A stretch of DNA of 64,000 bases from UBA1479 sp040218445 (GTDB lineage Bacteria; Pseudomonadota; Alphaproteobacteria; Rhodospirillales; Casp-alpha2). A model generated the notes under the pieces. The model did no database searches, had not been told where the DNA came from, and was given only the letters and a program-made list of their open reading frames with translations. Of the stretch, positions 28,801 to 36,213 are shown piece after piece. The position numbers were made by a program, and so were the translations under genes. Every line of letters starts with the position of its first letter. Position 1 is the stretch's first letter. Location: the NCBI GenBank assembly GCA_040218445.1, contig JAVJRK010000004.1:43115-107114 (forward strand), written 5' to 3'.

Positions 28801-30287
28801 TGCCGGTTTGCCGACAGCGTAAACATGTCAAGGCATTCGATACACGTTATGCCCGGATTGGTTTGCCACACGCTGACGCGTTCGGCGCCCAAGGTTTCTG
28901 CCGCCACCTGGGTCAGCAGGCCGAAAGCTTCCGCAGCATCCGGCGATGCCAGGGCATCGCTGGAAACCAGACGGTCAAGGGCTTCGTGATATCCCTCGAG
29001 AACCCGTTCGCGCTCACGGGTTTCGGTGATATCGATCCCCAGGGCTCCCACACCCAGCAAAGTATCGTTGTCGTCCACGATCGGGAATTTGACGATTTCC
29101 AGCAAGTGTTCCGAGCCATCGGAGAAACGGCGCTCCTGTTCCCGGACCAGTTTCTTTCCTTGCGCTGCGACATCCTTTTCCTGCGCCCGCGACAAAGCCC
29201 AAGCAGATTCCCAATCGGGGAACATTTCTTCGTTCGAAGCACCCATGACATCCTGTGTCTTGACGCCGTACCTGGATGAAAATTCCTTGTTCACCAGTAT
29301 GTAGCGGCCTTCCGGGGATTTGACCGTCAAGCCATGGGGAATGTTGTCGACAATCGCAGATAACAAAACCTGGTTATTGCGGAGGGTTTCCTCTGATTTT
29401 GCTCTATCGATTTCCGCAGAAACACGCCCGGCGAAAAACTGCAGAACGGATTTACAGGACTGATCCAGCACCAATGCCGAGCGGCACATCGCAACAATAA
29501 GTCCGGTACAGCCGCCGTCCGACGCCATTAGCGGAATGCCGACATATCCCTCTATTCCTTGCTCGCGTATGGCCACGTCCTTTGGAAACTGGTCCGCCAC
29601 GCTATGCGCATAGACACACATTTCGTTTTTCGAAACGACCGTCTCGCAAGGAGAACCGGAAAGTGCGTAATGAAAATTGTCGAGAAGCTTTTCCGCCTCG
29701 ACGGCAACCACCGTTTCTATGGCCGTCCTGTCTTCGGAAATGCCGCCGATCAAGACAATATCGACCTTCAATTCCCGACACAGCGACATCGAAATCTGCT
29801 TCAGGAATTCCTGTCCCACGGCTTGGGCTGTTGCATCGACAACATTGTTGACCAGCTTGCCGATCAGTTCGCCCGGCGGAAGCCGTCGTCCTATTCCACG
29901 ATAACCGGTAAATTGACCATCTTCGAATACGGGAACACCGCTGACGGCAACCGGACAAGCCGTTCCATCATCGATGGGAACAAGAAACGTGAAGTCGCGG
30001 AACGGTTCTCTGGATGCGAGGACCTTCTTGTAATCGTCCCACAGATCACTACGCGGTCCGCCGCCGTATAATTCATCGCGCGTTTTTCCAACGAAGTAAT
30101 CGGGAGCAAGACCGGTTGCCTCGAAAACACCTTCGGACAGATAGGTGAACCGGCTGTCCGCATCGGTTTCCCAAAGCCAGTCAGAACCCGCACGGGCAAA
30201 GTCGAGAATGCGGTCGTCAAGGCCCGCACGATCGCCCCCTTCCGGTTGGCGCGTTACCCCCGATTTATTCCTCGTCCTACCCGGCAT
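22899..30287 (-). CDS. giant cytosolic hybrid histidine kinase with 13 PAS and 2 GAF domains
   Basis: A 2462-residue protein with no signal peptide or membrane segment. Approximate order: PAS 25-136, GAF 155-296, PAS 301-425, GAF 450-596, then PAS at 610, 735, 866, 995, 1155, 1298, 1427, 1552, 1681, 1806 and 1935 (each about 115 residues). The kinase core follows: phospho-acceptor H2074 in GGIAHDFNN, and ATPase motifs DTGPGI and GKGTGLGLAVVHGI. A receiver ends the protein, with acceptor D2393 (SDQIMPD) and K2443. Many PAS units end with the same KFPVxDxxGxxxGVGTAxxDIT pattern. The start is the ATG at 30287, preceded by GGGAGG; a GTG at 30311 lacks such a site. Its signal and output are unknown. 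Confidence 0.93.
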   Translation of the reverse strand: MPGRTRNKSGVTRQPEGGDRAGLDDRILDFARAGSDWLWETDADSRFTYLSEGVFEATGLAPDYFVGKTRDELYGGGPRSDLWDDYKKVLASREPFRDFTFLVPIDDGTACPVAVSGVPVFEDGQFTGYRGIGRRLPPGELIGKLVNNVVDATAQAVGQEFLKQISMSLCRELKVDIVLIGGISEDRTAIETVVAVEAEKLLDNFHYALSGSPCETVVSKNEMCVYAHSVADQFPKDVAIREQGIEGYVGIPLMASDGGCTGLIVAMCRSALVLDQSCKSVLQFFAGRVSAEIDRAKSEETLRNNQVLLSAIVDNIPHGLTVKSPEGRYILVNKEFSSRYGVKTQDVMGASNEEMFPDWESAWALSRAQEKDVAAQGKKLVREQERRFSDGSEHLLEIVKFPIVDDNDTLLGVGALGIDITETRERERVLEGYHEALDRLVSSDALASPDAAEAFGLLTQVAAETLGAERVSVWQTNPGITCIECLDMFTLSANRHDSGAVLERDSCPEYFNAMQQVEVIDAHDARTDPRTREFADGYLDQFGITSMLDAAIHVGDELKGVLCLEHVGEPRRWTLEEQSLARSLAALTSMILARREHLEAERARQSVEQRFSEVVNALPSSLSLKDRDQRYVFVNRVYEQNYGVTAAEANGKTIAELGLNNEDILRNILEEDTAVLAQGKTFTKETTRIGRDGVARSALVSKFPVYDKDGNVELIATLWTDISEQKNVQKTLEDARSRLRAITDNVPMMLCLKGLDGRFLDGNAPFADWHGVTVKTLPGKTSKDLLSAERARVVEDLDERVIQTGEVIEEVSVSQLHAGRDGEPTIFRMIKYPVKDDAGNITGVGTAMMDITQETVAQQSLQATQARLTAITENVPIMLGLKDMEGRVQACNAAFAEWHGLDKDSMIGKTIWDFSTKEIAMLVDDIEHEVKETGEVRVSELPSVRNMWLDGTPRIVRMVKFPVKDANGTMTGVGTAVTDITEQKLAQRELEATQARLIAITDNVPIMLSLKDKDGVYLHCNPSFLEWHGFSSDQIVGKTSKDMLPPDRAEEIEKLDREVIETGEVRVFEKETVLGHLKNGEPITLRQFKFPIRDGSGGKVSGIGTAILDITDERRAEQALQGHLEKLEDMVADRTVELTQEIVERRRAEAELRQSEQNLRSVLEKSPVGVAIVARDPRRRLFVNNSFLEMFGADTEEQLNAVPMAETYADAHELEKMSKMFDQDGNIAAAEVQRVRLDGEKIWLLIHARLVEFEGESAALVWHYDITQRKEAEETLARQAELLEQTVAERTQELRENEGLLSSIIEHLPVGVLIKDAELRLERANSAYLKWYGVDTAPFVGRADIVIEDIQSDEDAALRAKQERIVLETGDIQTREAERRFIDGRMHTVNITKFPIRDENGKVVRIGSVSVDMTEQVEARKALERHERLLRSLIDNLPVGITMTNQDMRYNLVNSTFCNWYGLTNDMVVGNDISGVSKLLGTDGQVIRQQEATAWKSGQKLARETERNFADGSLHNLLITKYPFIDEAGEVAGVVSVSVDLTDLRARERELTTLVENVPGTVFRTFMGFDGSIEQKFVSEDIEEISGYTAEEIIAAFDAGDYSLVHRDDVGEMLRLPQVGARIGEAHESKFRLVTKDGDVKWVFRRSRVVEENEDGFMVEGLLIDITEQKLADDALRQNQAWLSAFTDNLPIYLNLKDTGGRYLFVNKLFKDIRENQTIQYEGKAVHEVFPDQDNYDELLDVDRRVLATGEVADFEAPAKSPELDGKLLRFIKFPVHDGDGSVIGIGTAAMDITDQKRAEIAIRESEAKLQAITQNAPMLLNLKDLNGRYQFVNESYSQWVKKPVEEIIGKTLKEVFDRQHADEIIEQEAMVIRTGEPAEFETTSLTEHEDGLRTMQYIKFPVRDGDGEIFGVGTAIMDVTERKRADIALKESEARFRGLFENAPAGITIKTISGRYLAMNKTFLDWKGWDLVDVVGRRTEELFAEDEGLISGREDAQVVGNRAPIMKEVVIKCVDGRNLVTTNITAPMLTPDGDVTGICSFYVDVSEIREIEAQLQQAQKMEAIGRLAGGIAHDFNNLLGAMMGFNEFLIEDLEDGTPQHNFAERVAKAGERAKQLVSQILAFSRASHGEQTVIDLNAIGEEAATLLSGTLPVTTRVAFSPSDAEVTALTNAGQMSQVLMNLGVNANDAFSGADGVVSIGVERIPAGSKILHLHEGPVKTTPEDFMEIREAEDGAWQVVAGAIEPDADHVLIYVEDTGPGIPEHVLRRIFDPFFTTKEAGKGTGLGLAVVHGIVTAHHGAVCVRTKAGEGTRFEVFLPCAVPAEAGDTADEVKEQVSGQGMILIVDDERDVADMVSIGLERLGYEVGVCAGGEEALEVFKDTPDLWRAVISDQIMPDMRGMELVRQIKEIRADIPCILCTGYSDTLTEESARSGGADAFFQKPVSAARIGRMLADLLGEKT

Positions 30288-30363
30288 TCTGGTCCTCCCG
30301 GACGATTCCACCGGCTTACAATGCGGTTTTCTGCTGGCGGAAACGCCTAATTATTCAATCTTT

Positions 30364-32019
30364 TCATTCGGTGGCGTTCTCGGCAAGCCGGAACGCCTGC
30401 TCAGGCGGCAGCGGCTTGCTGAACAAAAACCCCTGAACGACTTCAACGCCCTGGCTGGCGAGAAACTTTTTCTGAATGTTGTTTTCTACGCCTTCCGCGA
30501 CAACGGTCAAATCCAACGCATGGGCAACCCGCGTAATCGCCATGACGGTTTCGCATGCTTCCTGATCATCCGGAAGACGCCCAACGATCGCCCGATCGAT
30601 CTTTAAAATGCTGACCGGCCATTTGATCAGGTGCGACAACACGTTCGAACCGCTTCCGAAATCCTCGACCGAGATCTTCACCCCGGCGGCGCGAAGTGCC
30701 GACATCATGGCGATGCCGCGGCTGACCTCACTGGTTGTCATCGTTTCCGTAAGTTCAAGTTCGATCAGCGACGGCGGAATTTCATAGGCATTGATCACCT
30801 TCATGAAATCCTTCACCTCACGGCGCATGAACTGGCTGGGCGGTATGTTGATTGAAATGGGCAGCGGTGTGCGGCCGGCGTCGCGCTCCTGCCTCAGCAG
30901 CCGGCAAACCTCATGCAACACCCAATCGGTGATCGGAATGATCAGGCCGGTCTCTTCCGCCACGGGGATGAAATCCTGGGGCTGGATAATGCCGCGCTCG
31001 GGATGATGCCAGCGGATCAAGGCTTCGAACCCACTGAACCCGCGCTTGGACATATCGACCTTCGGCTGCAGTTCCAATTCGAACCCGCCGTAATTGAAGG
31101 CTTCTCTAAGTTCCTGCTCGAAGCGCAGCTTTTCACTCACATCCGCGACCATCTCTGCCGTGCATTCACATACGGACAACCCGGACCGGCGTGCATCTCC
31201 CAGGGCCAGCTCGGCGCTGCGGAAACAATGGCTGATGTCGGTCGGTCCCGTGCCCGCATCGGCGATGCCGACATTGATCCCAAGATAAAAATCCACACCA
31301 TCGATATCGAACGGATGATCGAAGCTGCTGATGATCGACCCGGCAGCCATTTCCGGCAGCATGGGGCCCCTGTCCTGGGCATTGACCACGGCGAACACAT
31401 CTTCGGAGAACTGCGCGACCAGACCACGCGCCCCGACCACGGCCTGTATCCGGTTTCCCGCGCGCTTTACAAGGCGCGACCAGATCGATTCCGCAACCGG
31501 CCCTTCGATGTTCCGGGGCTTGTTCAGGCCGATCAACATGATCTTGAAATTTTCGCCGATGACCGTCCCATCAACGGCAAGGGCGGCCGCAAGACGCACC
31601 GCATCGGCACGCGAGGCGACGTCTCTCAACCCGATTCTACCGGCATCCGTCGTCCGCACCTGGTTGTGTATGGGGAACCGGCATTCATCCAATGCGCAGA
31701 TCAGCCGGCCCTGTGCCAGGCCAGGAAGGCGGCTGACGGCAACACTTAAAAGCCGGCCTTCCCGGTCATGCACGGTAACCCGGCGAGTCAAACCGTCTTC
31801 CAGCCCCCGGGTGGTTTCATTCAAAAGCGTGTCGAGAATGCGTCCCCCTTCCCCGCTGAGAAGATCATGAAGGCGCATAAGCTGGTTTCCGAAAACCCCG
31901 GCAAAAGGCAGGCAACCCGCCATTCCATCGGTCATCAGGAAACGTCCGTCCCCGTCTATCGAAAAAACAAGGCCGGAGGATCCAAGTTGGTCGGGAAGGA
32001 CGTTGCTGCTGATATTCAC
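30364..32019 (-). CDS. EAL-domain protein with degenerate GGDEF
   Basis: A 551-residue protein. The N-terminal half (about residues 1-140) may be PAS-like; a degenerate GGDEF domain follows in which the signature is replaced by QFSEDVF, so it should not make cyclic-di-GMP. The C-terminal EAL domain has EALIR, the Asn in ISINIPP, ELTETM, LKIDRAIV, VVAEGVEN and QGFLFSKP, so most catalytic residues of a c-di-GMP phosphodiesterase are present. The usual DDFGTG loop reads EDFGSG, a conservative change at a metal ligand. The start is GTG at 32017-32019 with CGGAGACC upstream. It ends 76 bases before the giant kinase start. Confidence 0.88.
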   Translation of the reverse strand: MNISSNVLPDQLGSSGLVFSIDGDGRFLMTDGMAGCLPFAGVFGNQLMRLHDLLSGEGGRILDTLLNETTRGLEDGLTRRVTVHDREGRLLSVAVSRLPGLAQGRLICALDECRFPIHNQVRTTDAGRIGLRDVASRADAVRLAAALAVDGTVIGENFKIMLIGLNKPRNIEGPVAESIWSRLVKRAGNRIQAVVGARGLVAQFSEDVFAVVNAQDRGPMLPEMAAGSIISSFDHPFDIDGVDFYLGINVGIADAGTGPTDISHCFRSAELALGDARRSGLSVCECTAEMVADVSEKLRFEQELREAFNYGGFELELQPKVDMSKRGFSGFEALIRWHHPERGIIQPQDFIPVAEETGLIIPITDWVLHEVCRLLRQERDAGRTPLPISINIPPSQFMRREVKDFMKVINAYEIPPSLIELELTETMTTSEVSRGIAMMSALRAAGVKISVEDFGSGSNVLSHLIKWPVSILKIDRAIVGRLPDDQEACETVMAITRVAHALDLTVVAEGVENNIQKKFLASQGVEVVQGFLFSKPLPPEQAFRLAENATE

Positions 32020-32073
32020 TTGAGGTCTCCGTTATGTTTTTTTATTCAAGCGATGCCGGTTGTAATGCAGTTC

Positions 32074-32418
32074 TCAGGCGGCGGTTTTTGTCCCCGGGTT
32101 GGGAAGCGGCAGGGAAAGCTGGTCATCGTTTTTCAACCAGCCATCGGTGATCTCTCCAAGGCGCTGAACAGTCCGGCGCAACGGATTCGTATTGATCGCG
32201 GCAAGGGTAAGGCTGAAGTCATCGGCGGAACCGGTCAGATCTTCCAGTTCGGACCGCAAATCGCCCAACGTATCCTGAAATTCACCGACGCCGGATTGCA
32301 GTTCCCTGTTTTCCCGTTCCATCGCATCGACCGCGGCACGCAGCCGGTCAAGGGCGGCCTCGCGGCGCCTCTGCGACTCGTCATACACAATGCTGAATCC
32401 GTCAAAATCAAGCTGCAT
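32074..32418 (-). CDS. coiled-coil hypothetical protein
   Basis: A 114-residue protein opening MQLDFDGFSIVYDESQRRREA. The middle (about residues 14-66) is a strong coiled coil with heptad Leu/Ala; the tail is short and disordered. The start is the ATG at 32416-32418, which overlaps the end of the upstream receiver gene and is preceded by GAGG nine bases away; an ATG five codons upstream is also in frame. The coupling to a receiver and the EAL gene hints at a partner or scaffold in this signalling set. Family unknown. Confidence 0.65.
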   Translation of the reverse strand: MQLDFDGFSIVYDESQRRREAALDRLRAAVDAMERENRELQSGVGEFQDTLGDLRSELEDLTGSADDFSLTLAAINTNPLRRTVQRLGEITDGWLKNDDQLSLPLPNPGTKTAA

Positions 32419-32782
32419 CGGCCAATGCCTCATTCAAAGCGGTTTCAAGATCCCGCGCGCCAAAAGGTTTGTGCAGGACCTTGGCTTTCGCCAGAACCTG
32501 AAACAGATTTTCGTAAGGGCGGATCACGCCTTTGTATCCACCAGTCATGCCCAGAACCGGAACCCGCGATCCCAGCTTGTTCAATTCGGTCACAAGCTCG
32601 ATCCCGTCCGCGCCGGGCATGAAGATATCGGTGATGATCGCGTCGACTTCCTGTTCCCGCAGCACGTTCAGGCAGCGTTGTCCGTTTTCCGCGGATGCCG
32701 CCGTGTGGCCCAACCGTTCAACCAGCTGAACCACATAGGCCCGGTGATCGTTGTCATCGTCGACTACTAGAATTCGTGCCAT
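32408..32782 (-). CDS. single-domain response regulator (receiver only)
   Basis: A 124-residue stand-alone receiver (CheY-like): acidic cluster VVDDDND at residues 7-12, acceptor D52 (IITDIFMPGADG) and the conserved KP (VLHKPFG). It has no output domain, so it probably passes phosphate or binds partners. The ATG at 32780-32782 has AAAGGAAG just upstream; the frame is open further but would add a proline-rich, unlikely lead. It heads the run receiver, coiled coil, EAL, giant kinase on the minus strand and could be the acceptor of that kinase. Confidence 0.9.
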   Translation of the reverse strand: MARILVVDDDNDHRAYVVQLVERLGHTAASAENGQRCLNVLREQEVDAIITDIFMPGADGIELVTELNKLGSRVPVLGMTGGYKGVIRPYENLFQVLAKAKVLHKPFGARDLETALNEALADAA

Positions 32783-33060
32783 TTCGGCTTCCTTTGTGCG
32801 TTTTTCATTCCCGCGCCCCATATCTGGCGCCGGAACGCTTCCCGTTTGTGGTGAATTCAAGATATCGGGCTGCCGCAAGGAAATCTGCTGACCGGGAGAC
32901 GAGGCAAAGAGACAAAAAAGTATGGGGTGAGTAATACCTCGACCGCGCCGTTGAGCGGCAAAAGCAACGAGCATCCGGCGGGAATCAGCTTCTCACCAGC
33001 GGTTTCCGCCCCTTTAACCTTTTGAACAAGGCACAGGCAGAAAGCACACAGGCCTGCGTT

Positions 33061-33083
33061 TTCCATGACGAAACGTCATGGAA
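33061..33083. repeat. perfect inverted repeat
   Basis: TTCCATGACG (33061-33070), loop AAA, CGTCATGGAA (33074-33083). It has no T-run, so it looks more like an operator or hairpin than a terminator. Confidence 0.6.
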
Positions 33084-33118
33084 CCGAACCAGGACCGATT
33101 GAACAGAAGCCGAAAATG

Positions 33119-33152
33119 GGCTTCCGACGCGGCAGACGCCGCGCCGGAAGCC
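33119..33152 (-). terminator. hairpin after the redoxin gene
   Basis: GGCTTCCGACGCGG (33119-33132) pairs with CCGCGCCGGAAGCC (33139-33152), with internal mismatches and a 6-base loop. Minus-strand continuation is CATTTTCGG, a weak T-run. It lies 17 bases past the stop. Confidence 0.6.
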
Positions 33153-33168
33153 GGATCAGATGCTTTGT

Positions 33169-33807
33169 TTAAGAGCCGTACTTGACGCTGCAACCGTACG
33201 GGCGCGTGCCCTGCGGCTTGACGGCTTCACCGGCCTTCATCTGTTGAAGCGCATTCAAGACGTAATTCTGCGCTTTCGGGATATCGGCGACATCCGTCGA
33301 CTTAATACTGTCGATCGCCCCGTGATAGGTCAGCAAGCCCTTGGGATCGATGATGAACATATGCGGGGTGGTGCGCGCTGCATACTTGCGCCCGATATCC
33401 CCCGACGGGTCCAACAGGACCGCGCTGGGATGAGCACTCCGTTTGTCGGTCAAAGCATCCGCTTCCGGGCCGCTGACGTTCCCCTGTTCGCCCGGTGCCG
33501 ACGAAATCACCGACAGCCAGACAATCCCGTCATCGACGGCTTTCTTCTGGGTCATCTGCATGTTGCCTGATGAATAGTGCTTCACCACGAAGGGGCAGTC
33601 ATGATTGGTCCATTCCAGGATCACGGTCTTGCCAAGATAATCGGCGAGGTTGACCTTTTGCCCCTTGGTGTCCGTACCGCTGAATGTCGGCGCCGGACTG
33701 CCGACCACGGGCTCGGCCGCGGCGGGGATGGGTGCCGCAAGGGCAGCGGCAGACAAAATCGACACAGCAGTCAGGACCGAAAACCGGCGGCGTGAAAGGG
33801 TATTCAT
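33169..33807 (-). CDS. exported thioredoxin-fold (redoxin) protein
   Basis: A 212-residue protein with an N-terminal leader containing SRRRFSVLTA, which fits a twin-arginine (Tat) signal, then a redoxin domain: VGSPAPTFSGTDTKGQ, VILEWTNHDCPFVVKHY (one active Cys; no CxxC) and PHMFIIDPKG. Members are alkyl hydroperoxide reductase/TlpA-like, with unknown substrates. The start is the ATG at 33805-33807 with GGGAG eight bases upstream; the frame is open for six more codons. It is not obviously in an operon; a hairpin follows. Confidence 0.82.
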   Translation of the reverse strand: MNTLSRRRFSVLTAVSILSAAALAAPIPAAAEPVVGSPAPTFSGTDTKGQKVNLADYLGKTVILEWTNHDCPFVVKHYSSGNMQMTQKKAVDDGIVWLSVISSAPGEQGNVSGPEADALTDKRSAHPSAVLLDPSGDIGRKYAARTTPHMFIIDPKGLLTYHGAIDSIKSTDVADIPKAQNYVLNALQQMKAGEAVKPQGTRPYGCSVKYGS

Positions 33808-33926
33808 AACGCGAACTCCCTGCAATCTATGAGGTTACGATTGCCGGGATTGTACATAAAACGCGATTTTCCGGCGAGTGACATCTTCGTGTTCAGCCCG
33901 CATAAGAAAGGGCCTAAAACGGTGTT

Positions 33927-35216
33927 TCAAGCAACCCGGTTGAGCAGCCGCGCGCGGATCGTGCCGGGCAGTTCGCGGATATCGCCCAGGATCGTTTCCG
34001 CATCCGCGACGGCGCCTTCGGCTTCCAGCACCACGTAGCCGATTTCGCCATCGGTCTGATAGGTCTGGGCCGCAATGTTGACGTCATGGCGGGCGAACAC
34101 CTCGTTCAGGCGCTGCAATTCACCCGGCAGGTTGCGCTGCACCTGGATAAAGCGAGTGCCGCCCTGACGCGGCGACAACTGCGCCTGCGGGAAGTTGACG
34201 GACCCTTCGGTCGAGCCGATATCGGAATATTCCACCAACTTGCGCGCGACCTCTTCACCGATCCGTTCCTGGGCTTCTTCGGTCGAGCCCCCCACATGGG
34301 GTGTCAGGATCACGTTATCCAGGCCCTGCAATGGTGAGATAAATGGGTCGGTGTTGGATGACGGCTCTTTGGGGAACACGTCAACGGCGGCCCCGCCAAG
34401 ATGGCCGTCCTTCAAAGCCTCGGCCAGGGCCGGAATATCGACCACCGTGCCGCGCGAATTGTTGATCAGAAAGGCGCCTTTTTTCATGGCGCGCAGTTCC
34501 TTCGCACCAATCATATCCTTGGTATCCGGTGTTTCCGGCACATGCAGGGTCACCACATCGGACTGCGCAAGCAGGTCTTCCAGGCTTGCCGCCGGCATCA
34601 CGTTGCCATGGCGTAGCTTGTCCGTGCGGTCATGGTACAGCACGCGCAGGCCCATGGCCTCGGCGATCACCGCCAATTGGCTGCCGATATTGCCGTAGCC
34701 GACGATGCCCAAGGTCTTGCCGCGGATTTCGCGGGATCCGGCGGCGGACTTGTCCCACCTGCCCTCGTGTGCCCCTTGCGACCGGGAAAAAGTACGCCGG
34801 AACAGCATTACGATTTCGGCGATGGTCAGTTCGGCCACGGACCGGGTATTGGAAAAGGGTGCGTTGAAAACGGGAATGCCGTTGTTGCGGGCCGCATTCA
34901 GATCGATCTGGTTGGTGCCCACGGAAAAACAGCCGATCGCCATCAGCGACGGCGCCGCATCAATGATTTCCTTGGTCAGCTGGGTGCGCGACCGGATGCC
35001 CAGAATGCGCACATCCTTCAGCTGTTCCTTCAACGCTTCGCCATCGAATGCCGTTTTCAGTCGCTCGCCATTGGAATAGCCCGCGTTCTTGAACACGGCA
35101 GAAGCGGTGGGCGAGATACCTTCAAGAAGAAGAACCTTGATCTTTTCCTTGGGCAGGGAAGGATTCTGGATTTTGGACATGGGGTCGGGTGCGGGTTTCA
35201 GTGCGGGTATGGACAT
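33927..35216 (-). CDS. serA: D-3-phosphoglycerate dehydrogenase (E. coli type)
   Basis: The first step of serine synthesis, oxidising 3-phosphoglycerate. The 429-residue protein has the E. coli-like SerA layout: IGIRSRTQLT-type substrate domain, GCFSVGTNQIDL, nucleotide fold LGIVGYGNIGSQL, catalytic Arg/Glu/His region (NNSRGTVVD, DVFPKEP, LTPHVGGST) and a C-terminal ACT domain (IAAQTYQTDGEIGYVVL) for serine feedback. The start is taken at ATG 35214-35216; an ATG 36 bases later would give a length closer to the usual 410. The divergent SDR at 35312 leaves a short shared promoter. Confidence 0.95.
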   Translation of the reverse strand: MSIPALKPAPDPMSKIQNPSLPKEKIKVLLLEGISPTASAVFKNAGYSNGERLKTAFDGEALKEQLKDVRILGIRSRTQLTKEIIDAAPSLMAIGCFSVGTNQIDLNAARNNGIPVFNAPFSNTRSVAELTIAEIVMLFRRTFSRSQGAHEGRWDKSAAGSREIRGKTLGIVGYGNIGSQLAVIAEAMGLRVLYHDRTDKLRHGNVMPAASLEDLLAQSDVVTLHVPETPDTKDMIGAKELRAMKKGAFLINNSRGTVVDIPALAEALKDGHLGGAAVDVFPKEPSSNTDPFISPLQGLDNVILTPHVGGSTEEAQERIGEEVARKLVEYSDIGSTEGSVNFPQAQLSPRQGGTRFIQVQRNLPGELQRLNEVFARHDVNIAAQTYQTDGEIGYVVLEAEGAVADAETILGDIRELPGTIRARLLNRVA

Positions 35217-35311
35217 GTTGCAGCGCAAAATGCCGGAGCCGGCGCGCCGACGCAAGCGATATCCGGTGATATAAGGGGGCAATGCCGTCTTTTCATTGAA
35301 GGAGCCCGTCC

Positions 35312-36160
35312 ATGAGCGATTCCACATCCCTTTCCGCCCTTGATCCGGTCCTGGCACCCGGCCGTGGCGCCGTCATCACGGGGGCCGCATCGGGCATCGG
35401 GCTTGCCGCCGCCAAACGATTTGCCGCCAAGGGCATGCATGTTTGCCTGGTCGATGTGGACCAACAAGCCCTTGACCAGGCCCATGAAGACGTCCGCGCC
35501 GCGGCGCAGGGCGGGCGTGTGCTGTCCGCTGCCGCCGATGTCGCCGATCTGGACGATATGACGGCGCTCAAGGACCGGGTGATGGATACCTTCGGTAATA
35601 TCGCCTTCGTCATGAACAACGCCGTCTGCCGCCTGTCCGGCGGCTGCCTGGACAAACACGACAATTGGCGCCGCACCATGGATGTGGGCCTGTTCGGCGT
35701 GATCAACGGCTGCCAGGCCTTCGTCCCGGACATGATCACCCAGGGCACGCCCGCCATGATCGTCAACGTGGGCTCGAAACAGGGCATCACCAACCCGCCG
35801 GGACGGCCCCATTACAACGTGGCCAAAGCGGCCGTGAAATCCTACACCGAGCTTTTACAGCACGAACTTCGCAACACGGACGGATGCGCCGTAACCGCGC
35901 ATCTGCTGGTCCCCGGCATGACAACCACGGGCGACCGCGAACACAGGCAGGGGGCCTGGTGGCCGGACCAGGTCGTCGATTACATGCTGAATGCCCTGGA
36001 CCGTGGTGATTTCTACATCATCTGCCCCGACGGCGAGGTAACGGCGGAAATGGACCAAAAACGTATCCTATGGGGTGCCCGGGACATCACGGAAAACCGC
36101 CCGCCCCTGACCCGCTGGCATCCGAATTTCAAGGATGCCTTCGACGCTTTCGACCCCTAA
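35312..36160 (+). CDS. short-chain dehydrogenase/reductase
   Basis: A 282-residue SDR with cofactor loop GAVITGAASGIGLAAAKRFAA, NNA (VMNNAVCRL), and an active site of Ser (IVNVGSKQG) plus YxxxK (HYNVAKAAVK). It is longer than many at the C-terminus (DQKRILWGARDITENRPPL tail). The substrate is not deducible. The start is the ATG at 35312 with AAGGAG upstream. It is divergent from serA and stops shortly before the convergent SDR at 36214. Confidence 0.9.
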   Translation: MSDSTSLSALDPVLAPGRGAVITGAASGIGLAAAKRFAAKGMHVCLVDVDQQALDQAHEDVRAAAQGGRVLSAAADVADLDDMTALKDRVMDTFGNIAFVMNNAVCRLSGGCLDKHDNWRRTMDVGLFGVINGCQAFVPDMITQGTPAMIVNVGSKQGITNPPGRPHYNVAKAAVKSYTELLQHELRNTDGCAVTAHLLVPGMTTTGDREHRQGAWWPDQVVDYMLNALDRGDFYIICPDGEVTAEMDQKRILWGARDITENRPPLTRWHPNFKDAFDAFDP

Positions 36161-36213
36161 CCCGGGTTTTCTTATTCCCGCACAATCACCTTCGCTGCGC
36201 GCGGGTTTTGCGG

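Larger units (their letters stand above)
32783..33168. other. 386-base intergenic region
   Basis: It contains the receiver gene's promoter area with an inverted CATACTT (AAGTATG, 32928-32934), a perfect 10-bp inverted repeat with a 3-base loop at 33061-33083, and a hairpin behind the redoxin gene at 33119-33152. No convincing coding frame is seen. Confidence 0.5.

Noticed and set aside
32857..33066. 69-residue minus-strand frame in the 386-base gap
   Set aside because: No ribosome site, no recognisable motif and overlaps the inverted-repeat and receiver promoter area.
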